Below are positions 43,247-51,772 of a stretch of 64,000 bases of DNA, one piece after another. A program made the translations under genes and the position numbers. Source of the DNA: Sphaerochaetaceae bacterium (GTDB taxonomy: Bacteria > Spirochaetota > Spirochaetia > Sphaerochaetales > Sphaerochaetaceae); contig JAQQAI010000089.1 of the NCBI GenBank assembly GCA_028532915.1, positions 124,001-188,000 on the forward strand. The letters are read 5' to 3'. The stretch's first letter is position 1, and each line of letters starts with the position of its first letter. The notes beneath the pieces are model-generated. The model was not told the origin of the DNA. It ran no database searches and worked only from the letters and a program-made list of their open reading frames with translations.

Positions 43247-43879
43247 TTACCCCAGTGCTATGATAGCGTGTTTGAAGATAAACTCTTCTATATCATGCAG
43301 ATTCTTGTTCTTCAACACTTCTTTATGCTCTTCAAGGAGTGTATTGACAGTCGAAATCACCTGTTTTTTATCATATCCCATATCATTTAATGCCGCAATA
43401 AGGTCCTTATATCTTGATTCACTTCCTTTGCGGTCCTTAGAAGAGTGAGCCGGTAAAGAATCCAGAACGATAGTGTCTCTCAATGCAAGAACGATCTTCT
43501 GACTCGTCTTGGGACCGATTCCGGGAATCGATGAGATGAAGGAAATGTCATTGTTGTCCAAAGCTTCGATAAATGCTTTAAGCTGTACACCGCTGAGTAT
43601 CTTCAGCGCTTGTTTCGCCCCTATTCCGTTCACTTTGATCAGTTCGAGAAAAACCTGCTTTTCCTTCTCATCGCTGAAGCCGAACAATGTCATGCTGTCT
43701 TCACGGTGCTGAAGATGGGTCAGCAGTCTGATCTCTCTTCTCGCTTCGCCGTTCAGCTGTGACAGTCTGCTTGCAAGCTGGGAAGAAATGAGAAGCTCAT
43801 ATTCCACCCCGCCGGCGGTTCTTATCACCGCTTTGGAAGAATCTACGTGAACAAGTTCACCGCTGATTGCATAGATCAT
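43247..43879 (-). CDS. ruvA: Holliday junction DNA-binding protein RuvA
   Basis: A 210-residue protein with an OB-fold (1-65), tandem helix-hairpin-helix motifs ([17 protein letters not shown] and [20 protein letters not shown]) and a C-terminal three-helix domain ([20 protein letters not shown]) that binds RuvB. I prefer the ATG at 43879, with AAGGTG close upstream; a GTG two codons earlier is possible. It begins 12 bases after ruvC. Confidence 0.96.
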   Translation of the reverse strand: MIYAISGELVHVDSSKAVIRTAGGVEYELLISSQLASRLSQLNGEARREIRLLTHLQHREDSMTLFGFSDEKEKQVFLELIKVNGIGAKQALKILSGVQLKAFIEALDNNDISFISSIPGIGPKTSQKIVLALRDTIVLDSLPAHSSKDRKGSESRYKDLIAALNDMGYDKKQVISTVNTLLEEHKEVLKNKNLHDIEEFIFKHAIIALG

Positions 43880-43891
43880 ACTCACCTTCCC

Positions 43892-44383
43892 TTAATGTAG
43901 TTTCCTTTTGAAACTCTTGAGCTGCGAGGCCAGACAGATTGCCACCGCCAGCGAATCCGCTGCATGGTCAGGTCTGGGAATCTCCTCGAGTTTAAGCAGC
44001 AGACGCACCATCTGCTGCACCTGTTTTTTCTCTGCGGTCCCCATACCCGTCACCGCCATCTTTATCTGTAGCGGAGTGAATACGGCGACCTCGAGGCCAT
44101 TGAGCGTCATCTGCTGAATGACAGCTCCGATCACCTTTGCAACGGTGATTGCGGAAGAGACGTTCTGGGCAAAGAAAATGTCTTCTATGCCTACCAGATC
44201 GACCTCATACGAGGCACTCAGCTCGCCGAGCTTCCTTGCTATCGTGAAGATCCTCTCTTCTTTTCTCATCGAAGTCTTCGTTGTTATCGTTCCAAAAGAA
44301 ACAGGCCGGTAGCGTAGATTATTCTCTTCAATCACACCCCAGCCTGTATTAGCGAGACCTGGATCAATGCCCAGTATCCTCAT
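43892..44383 (-). CDS. ruvC: Crossover junction endodeoxyribonuclease RuvC
   Basis: A 163-residue RNase-H-fold resolvase that nicks Holliday junctions. Acidic active-site residues are visible in ILGIDPGLANTGWGV (Asp7), VGIEDIFFAQN (Glu) and DHAADSLAVAICLA (two Asp near the end). The ATG at 44383 directly follows the yebC stop; the frame open upstream runs into yebC and is not used. Confidence 0.96.
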   Translation of the reverse strand: MRILGIDPGLANTGWGVIEENNLRYRPVSFGTITTKTSMRKEERIFTIARKLGELSASYEVDLVGIEDIFFAQNVSSAITVAKVIGAVIQQMTLNGLEVAVFTPLQIKMAVTGMGTAEKKQVQQMVRLLLKLEEIPRPDHAADSLAVAICLASQLKSFKRKLH

Positions 44384-44384
44384 A

Positions 44385-45131
44385 TTATTCTCCGTCGTCT
44401 TGGAAGTCGTCACCGATCTCCAGATTGGATGAGACAAGCTGCACATCATCCAGCTCTTCCAGTCTGTCTATGATACGCAGGACTTTTCTGGTCTTCTCAT
44501 CATCGAGGGAGACCATCGTATCTGCAATCTTGTTCACTTCTGCACTGGATTCATTGAATCCTGCTGCCTGCATGCCCTCCAGAACGCTTGAAAAATCGGA
44601 AGGTTCAGTGAGAACCTCGATGATACCGTCCGAAGTGGAGATATCTTCCGCTCCGAGATCGAGTGCGGCTTCGAGAATCTCATCTTCCGTGTAGGTCTCT
44701 TCTTCATAGGTGATGATACCTTTTGTCTGGAACATGTATGAAACAGAGCCGCTGGTTCCTAAAGATCCACCGAGTTTGGTAAGTGTGGAACGGACATCGG
44801 CTGCTGTTCTGTTCTTGTTATCTGTAAGAGTATCTATGATAAGAGCGACCCCGCCGGGTGCATACCCTTCGTAGGTAAGTTCATAGTAGGTTGCATCATC
44901 CATCTCTCCGGTACCTTTTTTGATGGCCCGTTCGATATTATCCTTAGGCATATTCTCGGAACGTGCTTTCAAAATAGCAGTACGTAATCTTGCATTCGCT
45001 TCAGGATCTCCTCCGCCCATTTTTGCGGCAACTGAGATTTCTTTGATCAGTTTAGTGAATTTCTGGCCGCGTTTTGCATCAGCCACACCTTTTTTGTGTT
45101 TGATAGTTGCCCATTTACTATGCCCGGACAT
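44385..45131 (-). CDS. yebC: YebC/PmpR-family protein (TACO1 family)
   Basis: A 248-residue protein that begins with the family signature MSGHSKWATIKHKKGVADAK, followed by RGQKFTKLIKEISVAAKMGG and LRTAILKARSENMPKDNIER. Members act as transcriptional regulators or, as shown for TACO1 and some YebC, help translation of polyproline tracts. It is next to ruvC, the usual arrangement. First gene after a 72-base spacer from hemW; TTGACA (45209-45214, minus) lies there, but the -10 is poor. Confidence 0.94.
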   Translation of the reverse strand: MSGHSKWATIKHKKGVADAKRGQKFTKLIKEISVAAKMGGGDPEANARLRTAILKARSENMPKDNIERAIKKGTGEMDDATYYELTYEGYAPGGVALIIDTLTDNKNRTAADVRSTLTKLGGSLGTSGSVSYMFQTKGIITYEEETYTEDEILEAALDLGAEDISTSDGIIEVLTEPSDFSSVLEGMQAAGFNESSAEVNKIADTMVSLDDEKTRKVLRIIDRLEELDDVQLVSSNLEIGDDFQDDGE

Positions 45132-45203
45132 AAATAGTTACACCTCTTTATTTCTTAATTTCTTCATCTGTTATAGAGCGCTTTAGGTTACCACGCCCTA
45201 TTT

Positions 45204-46412
45204 TTACCTGTCAAGTGGGTCACTCAGATCAAAAACAGGGTCGGCAAACAGCTCTATGAAGGAATCACACAGCAGAAGGCCGTCTCTGAGCAGCCGGAAA
45301 TTGTCACGAGTATCGACTGTGATTGAACCGAACTGACGTTCTATCATTTTCAGCTGAGTTGAGAAGAATGTGGAAAAATCGATCGGGAACCTTTTGTTGA
45401 AATCGTTTTTATCAATCCCTTCGTTCTTCCTCAAAGAGACCAACAGGTACTCAAGAATCTGCTCTTTTGACGACAGCTCTTCAAAGATATACCTTTTCTC
45501 GTCATTTTCAGTGCAGTAGGTCTCTATATCCGAAACTCCGGTTCGCCGGATCACCGATTCTCCGTCGTGGAAGGTTCCCACTGCCGACGGCCCCACTCCG
45601 ATATAGTCAGACAGATTCCAGTATCTTTCGTTATGCAGGCATCTGGTTTCCTTCGTTCTCGAGAAGTTGGAGATCTCATACTGATGATATCCGTTTTCTT
45701 CCAGATAATCCCAGAGTGTGATGAGAAACTCCCTCTGCTGTACTTCTGCGATCGGGATAAGGCTGCCGCTCGAAAGACGTTCGGCTAGTTTCGTCCCCTC
45801 TTCATAGGTAAGGTTATACAGTGAAATATGGTCGACATGCCCCCGGCGGATGATCGTATCTATATCTGCGATCGTATCTTCGACTTTCTGTGACGGGATA
45901 CAGGTCATGAGATCTACACTGATGTCGGTGCCGTACCTGTCATGGTAATATGCAGTACGTTCAAGAGCTTTGAGTGTCGCACTTAAGGAGGCACTTCTCA
46001 TAAGAGTCTTCAGATGCCGTTCATCCAACGACTGGATGCCTATCGATAATCTGGTAACTTTCGAAGAGCTGAAAAGAACCTCCATGTCATCTGTGAGCGA
46101 TTCCGGGTTCATCTCGATCGTGAATTCTCTGACTTTCCCTTTCTCATTGAGAAGACGTGCGATCTTCATCAGACGTTCTGCTCCTAGAAGTCCGGGATTC
46201 CCTCCTCCGATGAAGACCGTTTCGAACGGTCGGTCTTTTGAAAAGACGATTTCATTCAACTCTTTGAATAGAGCATCAAAATATAGATTCACACTCTGAG
46301 CACTCTCATTATCTTTTGAGAAGAAGGGACAGTAATCGCATTTTCGGATACAGAACGGAACATGAATATAAAGAGAACAGCCCGAATACGAAGCGCAAGC
46401 GGGTGTTATCAC
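45204..46412 (-). CDS. hemW: HemW-like radical SAM protein (coproporphyrinogen oxidase family)
   Basis: A 402-residue radical SAM protein with the cluster motif CIRKCDYC (Cys21/25/28) just after SLYIHVPF, then FIGGGNPGLL, EMNPES, RLSIGIQSLDERHL and DLMTCIP. The fourth cysteine common in true HemN (CxxxCxxCxC) is Phe (CPF), which points to HemW, the heme chaperone, and not to the oxidase. The C-terminal HemN domain lies near 300-390. The start is a GTG overlapping the lepB stop (GTGA). No other heme gene is present in the window. Confidence 0.88.
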   Translation of the reverse strand: MITPACASYSGCSLYIHVPFCIRKCDYCPFFSKDNESAQSVNLYFDALFKELNEIVFSKDRPFETVFIGGGNPGLLGAERLMKIARLLNEKGKVREFTIEMNPESLTDDMEVLFSSSKVTRLSIGIQSLDERHLKTLMRSASLSATLKALERTAYYHDRYGTDISVDLMTCIPSQKVEDTIADIDTIIRRGHVDHISLYNLTYEEGTKLAERLSSGSLIPIAEVQQREFLITLWDYLEENGYHQYEISNFSRTKETRCLHNERYWNLSDYIGVGPSAVGTFHDGESVIRRTGVSDIETYCTENDEKRYIFEELSSKEQILEYLLVSLRKNEGIDKNDFNKRFPIDFSTFFSTQLKMIERQFGSITVDTRDNFRLLRDGLLLCDSFIELFADPVFDLSDPLDR

Positions 46413-47407
46413 CTGTTGATCACCGAAGCCCGGTTGAACGGCCAGAAGATGAACCTCACTTTCCCTATGATATCAGAGTTGCTCACGGGGCCGAAATAAC
46501 GTCCGTCCTGTGAATTGTCCCTGTTGTCACCAAGCGGAAGAGTATACCCTGCAGGAACATAGATGCCGTTTTCGTAGTGAGCGTATGCCGACCTTGCAGA
46601 AATATCTGAAGGGTCGATCTCCGAACTTGTTTTCTCTTTTGCCCTATTCACATCATAATAGTCGACAAGTCCGTTATAGGAGGATACAGTCTGATACCTG
46701 CTCAAAAGATAATTCGGCGACTGTTTTGAAAGTCCTTTTTCCTGATAAGCCAGAAGCTGACCATATGCATCGAATCCGCTGTAGAGTGACTGATCGATAG
46801 TCTGTTTCGGATTAGTGCTTAAATTATTGATTTTTCTGAATTCAGGATCTTCCACGCTCTCGCTCTGACCGAGACCTCTTATCGAGGCGGTACCGTTTGA
46901 AAAGGTGACGATATCCTGATTCAACGCCGCGGCCCTTTTCACATACAGTCTTTCTCTCGGGTTTCCGTTCTCATCTACATCGATATTCACCAGCGAGAAA
47001 GTGGCCATATAGAGCATCTGTGACAGAATGTCGAAAACAGGCCCTTTTGATTCATATTGAGGATTGTAGAATACGATGACATCGTCTCTCAGAGGTGCAG
47101 AGGGAAAAATCTTCGGACCGGTGGGATACAACTCGATCCCGTAACTGGTCTTGCTCACATAGACCCGGTCTTTTACCAGCAGGGTGTCGACCATCGAAGG
47201 GGTCGGGATCATGAACAGCTGGAAAAGGAACTGGTTGAGAATAAGAACGAATATCACTGCGAAGACGATCGCATCGACCCAGCTGAGAATCTCTCCTGTC
47301 AAAGTCTTTTTCTCCTGTTTCTTCACCTTTTCGGCTTCTTTGCGCCGTCTGCGCTCGGTGAGTCTTCTTTCGGTGAATTCTGTGATCCATTGTGCATATG
47401 AGCTCAT
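46409..47407 (-). CDS. lepB: Signal peptidase I
   Basis: A 332-residue membrane serine protease that cleaves signal peptides. A charged N-terminus (1-35) precedes one transmembrane helix (about 42-65). Catalytic Ser71 is in IPTPSMVDTLL, and the general-base Lys157 in RERLYVKRAAALNQD. Box E reads LPLGDNRDNSQDGRYFGPV near the end. A large insertion between the two domains makes it longer than a minimal enzyme. It diverges from the PEGA/FGE gene, and no strong Shine-Dalgarno precedes the ATG. Confidence 0.95.
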   Translation of the reverse strand: MSSYAQWITEFTERRLTERRRRKEAEKVKKQEKKTLTGEILSWVDAIVFAVIFVLILNQFLFQLFMIPTPSMVDTLLVKDRVYVSKTSYGIELYPTGPKIFPSAPLRDDVIVFYNPQYESKGPVFDILSQMLYMATFSLVNIDVDENGNPRERLYVKRAAALNQDIVTFSNGTASIRGLGQSESVEDPEFRKINNLSTNPKQTIDQSLYSGFDAYGQLLAYQEKGLSKQSPNYLLSRYQTVSSYNGLVDYYDVNRAKEKTSSEIDPSDISARSAYAHYENGIYVPAGYTLPLGDNRDNSQDGRYFGPVSNSDIIGKVRFIFWPFNRASVINR

Positions 47408-47435
47408 GAAGTTAACCTATCATAATAGCTTCATA

Positions 47436-47464
47436 TTGACAATAAGTGACTTCAAGAGTAATTT
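47436..47464 (+). promoter_or_regulatory. Promoter of the PEGA/FGE-smpB unit
   Basis: TTGACA (47436-47441), 17 bases, TAATTT (47459-47464). The expected start at about 47471-47472 is only a few bases before the ATG at 47476, so the transcript would be nearly leaderless for that start. A second in-frame ATG at 47542 has GGAGG (47534-47538) just upstream. Confidence 0.6.
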
Positions 47465-47475
47465 TGCATACATAC

Positions 47476-48918
47476 ATGAAAAAGAAAGAGACCAACGAAC
47501 AGTTAGAAGTAGAACCGGTTAGACTGAAACCGTGGAGGAACATGAGTGCCGCAACATATCTCACTATCATCTATGCGCTTGCAATCATCGTCATCGTCTT
47601 TGCGGTTGGTTTTCTTCCGGGAATCATTCATGGAGGAAGACAGGTATCCTTCAAAAGCTCCGTGAAGCCGAGTTCAGTCTATGTGGACTCCGCGTATGCG
47701 GGGACGACCCCGTTTACTGCATTTCTGAGTCCGGGGGAACATTCGGTTCGCTTTTCATACAAAGATATCGCTCAGGAGAGTTTCACAATAGAGGTGGATC
47801 ATCCTCTCTTTCTTACCTGGCTGATACCAAGAAAGATGGAGATTGCTTCCACATCTTATCTTGATGCAGAAGCAGCTGATTCTTATCTGAAATCAATGAT
47901 GGAAGAGATCGTCAGCTATTCGAAAGTAATCGATTACGGTGATTCATATCATTATCCTCCTCTATTCGAGATGGCGGCATATACTCTCTCCTCTATTGAA
48001 AATGCTGATCCTTCTCTCCTTTCCTATTTTATTGACGGAGCTCTTTTCATCACAAGTGAAACAATGCTCCAGGATTTCAGAAATGCGGTCGAAATCCTCG
48101 ACAAGGCCTCGTTCGATGTCTCGTCTTTGAAAGAAGCCGGTGAGTTGGTTTCTCTTCTGTTCGATGAAAATCAGACAGGTAAAAGCCCCTCGGTACGAAA
48201 TGACCTTATCGATACTGCTCTTTCGGTGGAGAAGATGGAGCACCCGTTTAACATCGAAGGCTACCGTTTTCCCGCTCAGAAATTCTACATGGGAAAAGAC
48301 AGTGACCTGCACTACCCCGGGGTTCAGCAGATGGGTGTTGAGACCGAAGTATCTTCTTTCGTTCTCTCCTCAAATGAGATTAGCGAATATCAGTGGGCGC
48401 TGTTTATAGAAGCTAACCCGATGTGGGCGAAATCAAACAGTGAGCAGCTGATTGAAATGAAATTGGTCGATGAATCATATCTCGACGGAGTCTATCCCAA
48501 TACAGCTATACAATCTGCATCACCTGTGAGAAACATCAGTTATCATGCGGCCTCGGCCTTTGCCGAATGGCTCAGTGAACAAAGCGGAAAAGAAGTGTTC
48601 CTTCCAACCGATTCCATGCTGGAGCTCGCCTCTCTTATGTCCGACGGCTTTTATCAGAGCACACTGCTTAACAGCTCTGGTAAGACAGACGGTCCCTTAT
48701 CTCTTCTCGGAGGGGTCTGGGAATTCACTTCGACAGAGTTCGTTCCGCTTTCACGGTATCTGGGAAGAACGGTAGAGACAGATATCACCGTTGATGATAT
48801 CGTTGTCAAAGGCGGATCATATCTGAACGATCCTGATCTGATCGACAGCAGTACTGTCGGTGTGTTGAACAAACTTCAATGCAGCGATACTGCAGGCTTC
48901 AGAATTGCGTGGAAATAA
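47476..48918 (+). CDS. Membrane-anchored PEGA and sulfatase-modifying-factor-like protein
   Basis: A 480-residue protein with a cytoplasmic tail, one transmembrane helix (about 27-50), a PEGA-type beta domain (about 57-108: GRQVSFKSSVKPSSVYVDSA, then YAGTTPF and LSPGEHSVRF), a helical middle, and a C-terminal FGE-sulfatase/C-type-lectin-like domain (about 255-480: FYMGKDS, EISEYQWALFIEANP, VRNISYHAASAFAEWLSEQS, GGVWEFTS, VVKGGSYLND, AGFRIAW). The copper-binding cysteine pair of true formylglycine-generating enzymes is not seen, so a non-catalytic or ligand-binding role is likelier. PEGA domains are often surface or cell-wall associated. Its stop overlaps the smpB start (TAATG). The start may instead be 47542. 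Confidence 0.8.
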   Translation: MKKKETNEQLEVEPVRLKPWRNMSAATYLTIIYALAIIVIVFAVGFLPGIIHGGRQVSFKSSVKPSSVYVDSAYAGTTPFTAFLSPGEHSVRFSYKDIAQESFTIEVDHPLFLTWLIPRKMEIASTSYLDAEAADSYLKSMMEEIVSYSKVIDYGDSYHYPPLFEMAAYTLSSIENADPSLLSYFIDGALFITSETMLQDFRNAVEILDKASFDVSSLKEAGELVSLLFDENQTGKSPSVRNDLIDTALSVEKMEHPFNIEGYRFPAQKFYMGKDSDLHYPGVQQMGVETEVSSFVLSSNEISEYQWALFIEANPMWAKSNSEQLIEMKLVDESYLDGVYPNTAIQSASPVRNISYHAASAFAEWLSEQSGKEVFLPTDSMLELASLMSDGFYQSTLLNSSGKTDGPLSLLGGVWEFTSTEFVPLSRYLGRTVETDITVDDIVVKGGSYLNDPDLIDSSTVGVLNKLQCSDTAGFRIAWK

Positions 48919-49382
48919 TGGCTAAAGAAAAAATAGAATTACTGCAGAAAAACAAGAAAGCATACTTCAACTATGAAGTGGTTGAGGACATAGAGTGCGG
49001 AATCTCACTTGTCGGAACAGAAGTAAAATCAATCCGTGCGAACAGATTCAGCTTCGGAGACAGTTATGTGAAGATAGTGGGCAACTCTCTCATTCTCGTT
49101 TCACTTCATATCAGTGCCTATACACATGCGAGTATCGAAAATCATGTTATAGAGCGAGACAGACGTCTTCTTGCCCATAAACAGGAGATCAAGCGTCTGA
49201 AAAGAAAAGTTGACGAGAAGGGAATGACACTTGTTCCCACACAGATCTATTTGAAAGGAAACCTTGTCAAAGTAAGAGTCAGTGTATGTCGAGGAAAGCA
49301 GGCTCACGATAAACGTAATGTCATAAAAGAGCGTGATATGAAGCGCGATCTGAGACGTGAGATGAAAAACTACAACAGATGA
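48918..49382 (+). CDS. smpB: SsrA-binding protein SmpB
   Basis: A 154-residue OB-fold protein that delivers tmRNA to stalled ribosomes. Features are KKAYFNYEVVEDIECGISLV, GTEVKSIRANRFSFGDSYVK, the turn DRRLLAHKQEIKRL and the C-terminal basic tail KRNVIKERDMKRDLRREMKN that mimics mRNA in the A site. The ATG at 48918 shares a base with the upstream stop. The tmRNA gene lies 54 bases downstream, so both partners of trans-translation are side by side. Confidence 0.97.
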   Translation: MAKEKIELLQKNKKAYFNYEVVEDIECGISLVGTEVKSIRANRFSFGDSYVKIVGNSLILVSLHISAYTHASIENHVIERDRRLLAHKQEIKRLKRKVDEKGMTLVPTQIYLKGNLVKVRVSVCRGKQAHDKRNVIKERDMKRDLRREMKNYNR

Positions 49383-49389
49383 TATCATC

Positions 49390-49418
49390 TTGATTCATTC
49401 TCATAAAATGAGTATTAT
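49390..49418 (+). promoter_or_regulatory. tmRNA promoter
   Basis: TTGATT (49390-49395), 17 bases, TATTAT (49413-49418), directly after the smpB stop. A short 5' leader of about 12 bases would be removed by RNase P to give the mature end at 49437. Confidence 0.6.
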
Positions 49419-49436
49419 CTGATCATACCCCTTCGC

Positions 49437-49807
49437 GGGGGTGTATCGGTTTCGACTGGCGGCAGATCATGCCAGTAGTTGCAAGCGGAGCGCCAACTCC
49501 TTAAACTAGCAAACAAATTAACTGCCAAGAAAGAAGACGAAGTCTCTTACGACGCAGAATACGCTCTCGCTGCTTAAGTAGTGTGAACGTACAGGCCTTA
49601 ATAGTGCCGCTCTTAACTATTAGGTGCTTGTAACAATAAGGGCTTACCCGCTCATCTGCCAGTGCTGTGCGGGGAAATCAAAGCTGGTGTAGAGAGGACA
49701 ACGTCGGTCGCCGGTCTTAGTTCTCTTGAAGTAATAAAACTGCGACTAAGCTTGTAGAGGCTACTGGGTGGCACGTTAGGACGGGGGTTCGACTCCCCCC
49801 ACCTCCA
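49437..49807 (+). ncRNA. ssrA: Transfer-messenger RNA (tmRNA)
   Basis: One-piece tmRNA of about 371 bases. The acceptor stem is GGGGGTG (49437-49443) pairing with CACCTCC (49800-49806, one G-U), discriminator A at 49807. The T arm is GGGGG-TTCGACT-CCCCC (49783-49799), and the D-side TATCGGTTTCGACTGG follows the 5' stem. CCA is not encoded (CTT follows). The tag frame runs from the resume codon GCA at 49509 to TAA at 49575-49577: 22 codons, beginning ANKLTAKKED and ending AEYALAA, with the LAA degron expected by ClpXP. Pseudoknot regions follow. Confidence 0.96.
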
Positions 49808-49819
49808 CTTATCAGCAAT

Positions 49820-49855
49820 AGACCGTTCCGTCGATGAGGATGGAACGGTCTTTTT
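49820..49855 (+). terminator. tmRNA terminator
   Basis: AGACCGTTCC (49820-49829) pairs with GGAACGGTCT (49842-49851), followed by TTTTT. A 10-bp perfect stem. It also lies between the convergent tmRNA and arsC genes. Confidence 0.92.
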
Positions 49856-49866
49856 CTATCTCCTTG

Positions 49867-50316
49867 TCAACTGATCAATGATTCCGGAAGTGTCTCAACA
49901 AAAGATCTGATCTGGTCGCGTACTTTGCGGTAGCAATTCATCTGCTCTTCTTCACCGTATCCTTTCTCAGCAAGTTCTTTCGCCATCTGTGGAGGATCTT
50001 CAAATCCTACGTGGGTAACCTTTCCTTTTCCGAGAAAGAGTGGACAGTGCTCTTTCGCATGGCCGCATACTGTTACGACATAATCGAAATCGATATCTTT
50101 CAGATCATTCACATGTTTGGACTGATGAGAAGAGATATCGACACCTGCTTCTTTCATCACCGCCACAGCCTTTTCGTTCAGCCCGTGAACTTCTATTCCT
50201 GCAGAATAAGCATCGATGAGATCACCTTTCAGATGTCTTGTCCAGCCTTCAGCCATCTGACTTCTGCATGAATTACCGGTACACAAAAATAAAATCTTGT
50301 ACTTTTTCTCCATCAT
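49867..50316 (-). CDS. arsC: Arsenate reductase, thioredoxin-coupled (LMW-phosphatase type)
   Basis: A 149-residue reductase of arsenate to arsenite. FLCTGNSCRSQMAEGW is the C-X5-R phosphatase loop. VTVCGHAKEHCPLFLG carries two cysteines seven residues apart, matching the Cys82/Cys89 relay of the pI258 thioredoxin-dependent enzyme. The start is the ATG at 50316 with AAAGGA just before; the frame open upstream overlaps arsR. No arsenite pump gene (arsB/acr3) is next to it, so efflux, if any, is encoded elsewhere. Confidence 0.93.
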   Translation of the reverse strand: MMEKKYKILFLCTGNSCRSQMAEGWTRHLKGDLIDAYSAGIEVHGLNEKAVAVMKEAGVDISSHQSKHVNDLKDIDFDYVVTVCGHAKEHCPLFLGKGKVTHVGFEDPPQMAKELAEKGYGEEEQMNCYRKVRDQIRSFVETLPESLIS

Positions 50317-50326
50317 AATTCCTTTA

Positions 50327-50668
50327 TCATATTTCTTGAGCAATACCACAATTGAGGTTCTTCACTGTGACAATATCCTGTTGCAGCTGACTGTCTTTCT
50401 CTATCATATCCCGTATCAGCGGAAAAAATAAATTCAGATATGAATTATCCCTGTTAAGACGATAGAAAACCCACCTGCCCTCTTTTGAAGAAGAGATAAG
50501 ATTGCAGTGCACAAGCTTCTGCAGATGCCGTGAAGATGTTGCCCCCTTCACGTTCAGAAGATCTGTGATCTGACAGGCACATAACCGTTCATGCGAGGTG
50601 AGGATGCAGATGATTCTGAATCTGTTTCTATCCGATAATGATTTGAATACCTGAAGCAGATCTTCCAT
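50327..50668 (-). CDS. arsR: ArsR-family metalloregulator
   Basis: A 113-residue winged-helix repressor. The metal site ERLCACQITDLL carries the ArsR-type C-x-C pair in the DNA-binding helix region, and SSRHLQKLVHCNLISSSKEG with WVFYRLN is the recognition helix and wing. Members bind arsenite and leave the operator. It is followed 10 bases later by arsC. Its own promoter (TATAAT, 50708-50713) overlaps a candidate operator. AGGAG is five bases upstream of the ATG. Confidence 0.93.
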   Translation of the reverse strand: MEDLLQVFKSLSDRNRFRIICILTSHERLCACQITDLLNVKGATSSRHLQKLVHCNLISSSKEGRWVFYRLNRDNSYLNLFFPLIRDMIEKDSQLQQDIVTVKNLNCGIAQEI

Positions 50669-50683
50669 AGAGCTCCTCTAGAA

Positions 50684-50713
50684 TTAGTCAATTAGCCAAC
50701 TGACTAAATTATA
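50684..50713 (-). promoter_or_regulatory. arsR-arsC promoter with inverted-repeat operator
   Basis: TATAAT on the minus strand (50708-50713) is followed at once by the inverted repeat TTAGTCA ... TGACTAA (arms 50684-50690 and 50701-50707), which covers the expected transcription start. This is the normal place for an ArsR operator; the motif itself is inferred. The -35 is weak. Confidence 0.6.
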
Positions 50714-50782
50714 CCTAAAAATAATCAAGATAACCACATCTTGAGTGTTAATTTTCTGTAAAAATCTTTGATATACGAAAAA

Positions 50783-51556
50783 TTACGGCCTGAATGAAAT
50801 ACTTATGCCGGCATTGACAGCTCTTCCGGAATGATCGAAAAGATCAAGAAGTCTCAGATCAGCCATCACATAGGTATTGGTGATGAATTCTATCGGAATC
50901 AGGCGCAGACCAACATTTAAAAGTCCACGGGAAGTAGCATCCCCCCCGCTCGGGTTTACCGAATAACTCACATTACCGAAATCAAGAAGGATATTCACCT
51001 TCTCTTTGAACCCTTTCTTCCATAACGGAGTTTCAAAAGCCATTGCGAAATCGATATCGCTATTCATTGTGTCATCGAAGGTATAACCGACGTAAACTGT
51101 TGTCTTCGAAGGAAAATCTACTATTGAACTCGAATAGGTCGCGGAGAAACCAGCCTGACCTGCAAAAGAGATAGAATTACCGATGTCCAGCCCCTGACCA
51201 TTGATAACAAAAGCGAAGGATGTGGTGTTTTTCTCGACAAACTGCCATTTTGCCTGCAGTATCATATCGACGGTATTGCTGATATCGACAGCCAGTGCCG
51301 TTTCAAAATCTTCTGCGAATCCAATCTGAAAATATGGAATATGGGAGAACTGTCCGCCGGTTGAGAACATTGCAGAGTATCCTGTGGTGACCACCGCATT
51401 TCTTGAAGAATCGACTACCCTGGCTGACGGGACCACAATATAACCCGTTGTCCCGCTCAACGTACTGTTTCCTTCTGTTGCTGCAGAAAAGACGGGAGTG
51501 AGAACTGCTATAAATATGACTGTTGAAATGATACGTGCGGTAAGCTTTCTGTTCAT
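50783..51556 (-). CDS. Predicted outer-membrane beta-barrel protein
   Basis: A 257-residue exported protein with a signal peptide (about 1-25, ending PVFSA). STLSGTTGYIVVPSARVVDS near the mature N-terminus resembles the start of YjbH-like barrels. The rest is alternating hydrophobic/polar strands with aromatic girdle residues and ends in NAGISISFRP. I do not recognise a specific family. The ATG at 51556 is chosen because GGAGG lies six bases upstream; an ATG at 51562 would be too close to it. It is monocistronic, between arsR and rpsD. Confidence 0.65.
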   Translation of the reverse strand: MNRKLTARIISTVIFIAVLTPVFSAATEGNSTLSGTTGYIVVPSARVVDSSRNAVVTTGYSAMFSTGGQFSHIPYFQIGFAEDFETALAVDISNTVDMILQAKWQFVEKNTTSFAFVINGQGLDIGNSISFAGQAGFSATYSSSIVDFPSKTTVYVGYTFDDTMNSDIDFAMAFETPLWKKGFKEKVNILLDFGNVSYSVNPSGGDATSRGLLNVGLRLIPIEFITNTYVMADLRLLDLFDHSGRAVNAGISISFRP

Positions 51557-51684
51557 GATCATCCTCCATGATTCTCGATTGGAATGCTTTAATCATACAA
51601 TAGATGGCAAGGATGGGGTATAGATAAATCGAAATTCTTGGAAATTTTTGTATTTATACCAATATCTTTTTACATTTCTCTATA

Positions 51685-51713
51685 TTGCAATTAATAATGT
51701 TTTCTGATATACC
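51685..51713 (+). promoter_or_regulatory. rpsD promoter
   Basis: TTGCAA (51685-51690), 17 bases, TATACC (51708-51713) with an upstream TG at the extended -10 position (TGA-TATACC). The start near 51720 gives a leader of about 53 bases. Confidence 0.65.
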
Positions 51714-51772
51714 TGAGGCTCAGAAGTTAGCATATGCTTACTTTAATGTTAATGTTAAGAGGTGACAATCCT

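Noticed and set aside
45132-45203. Promoter before yebC
   Set aside because: TTGACA is present at 45209-45214, but no acceptable -10 exists at 16-18 bases; not listed as a feature.
49437-49867. tmRNA 3' end as an integration site for a genomic island carrying arsRC
   Set aside because: No integrase, no direct repeat of the tmRNA 3' end and no composition shift were seen in the following 5 kb.
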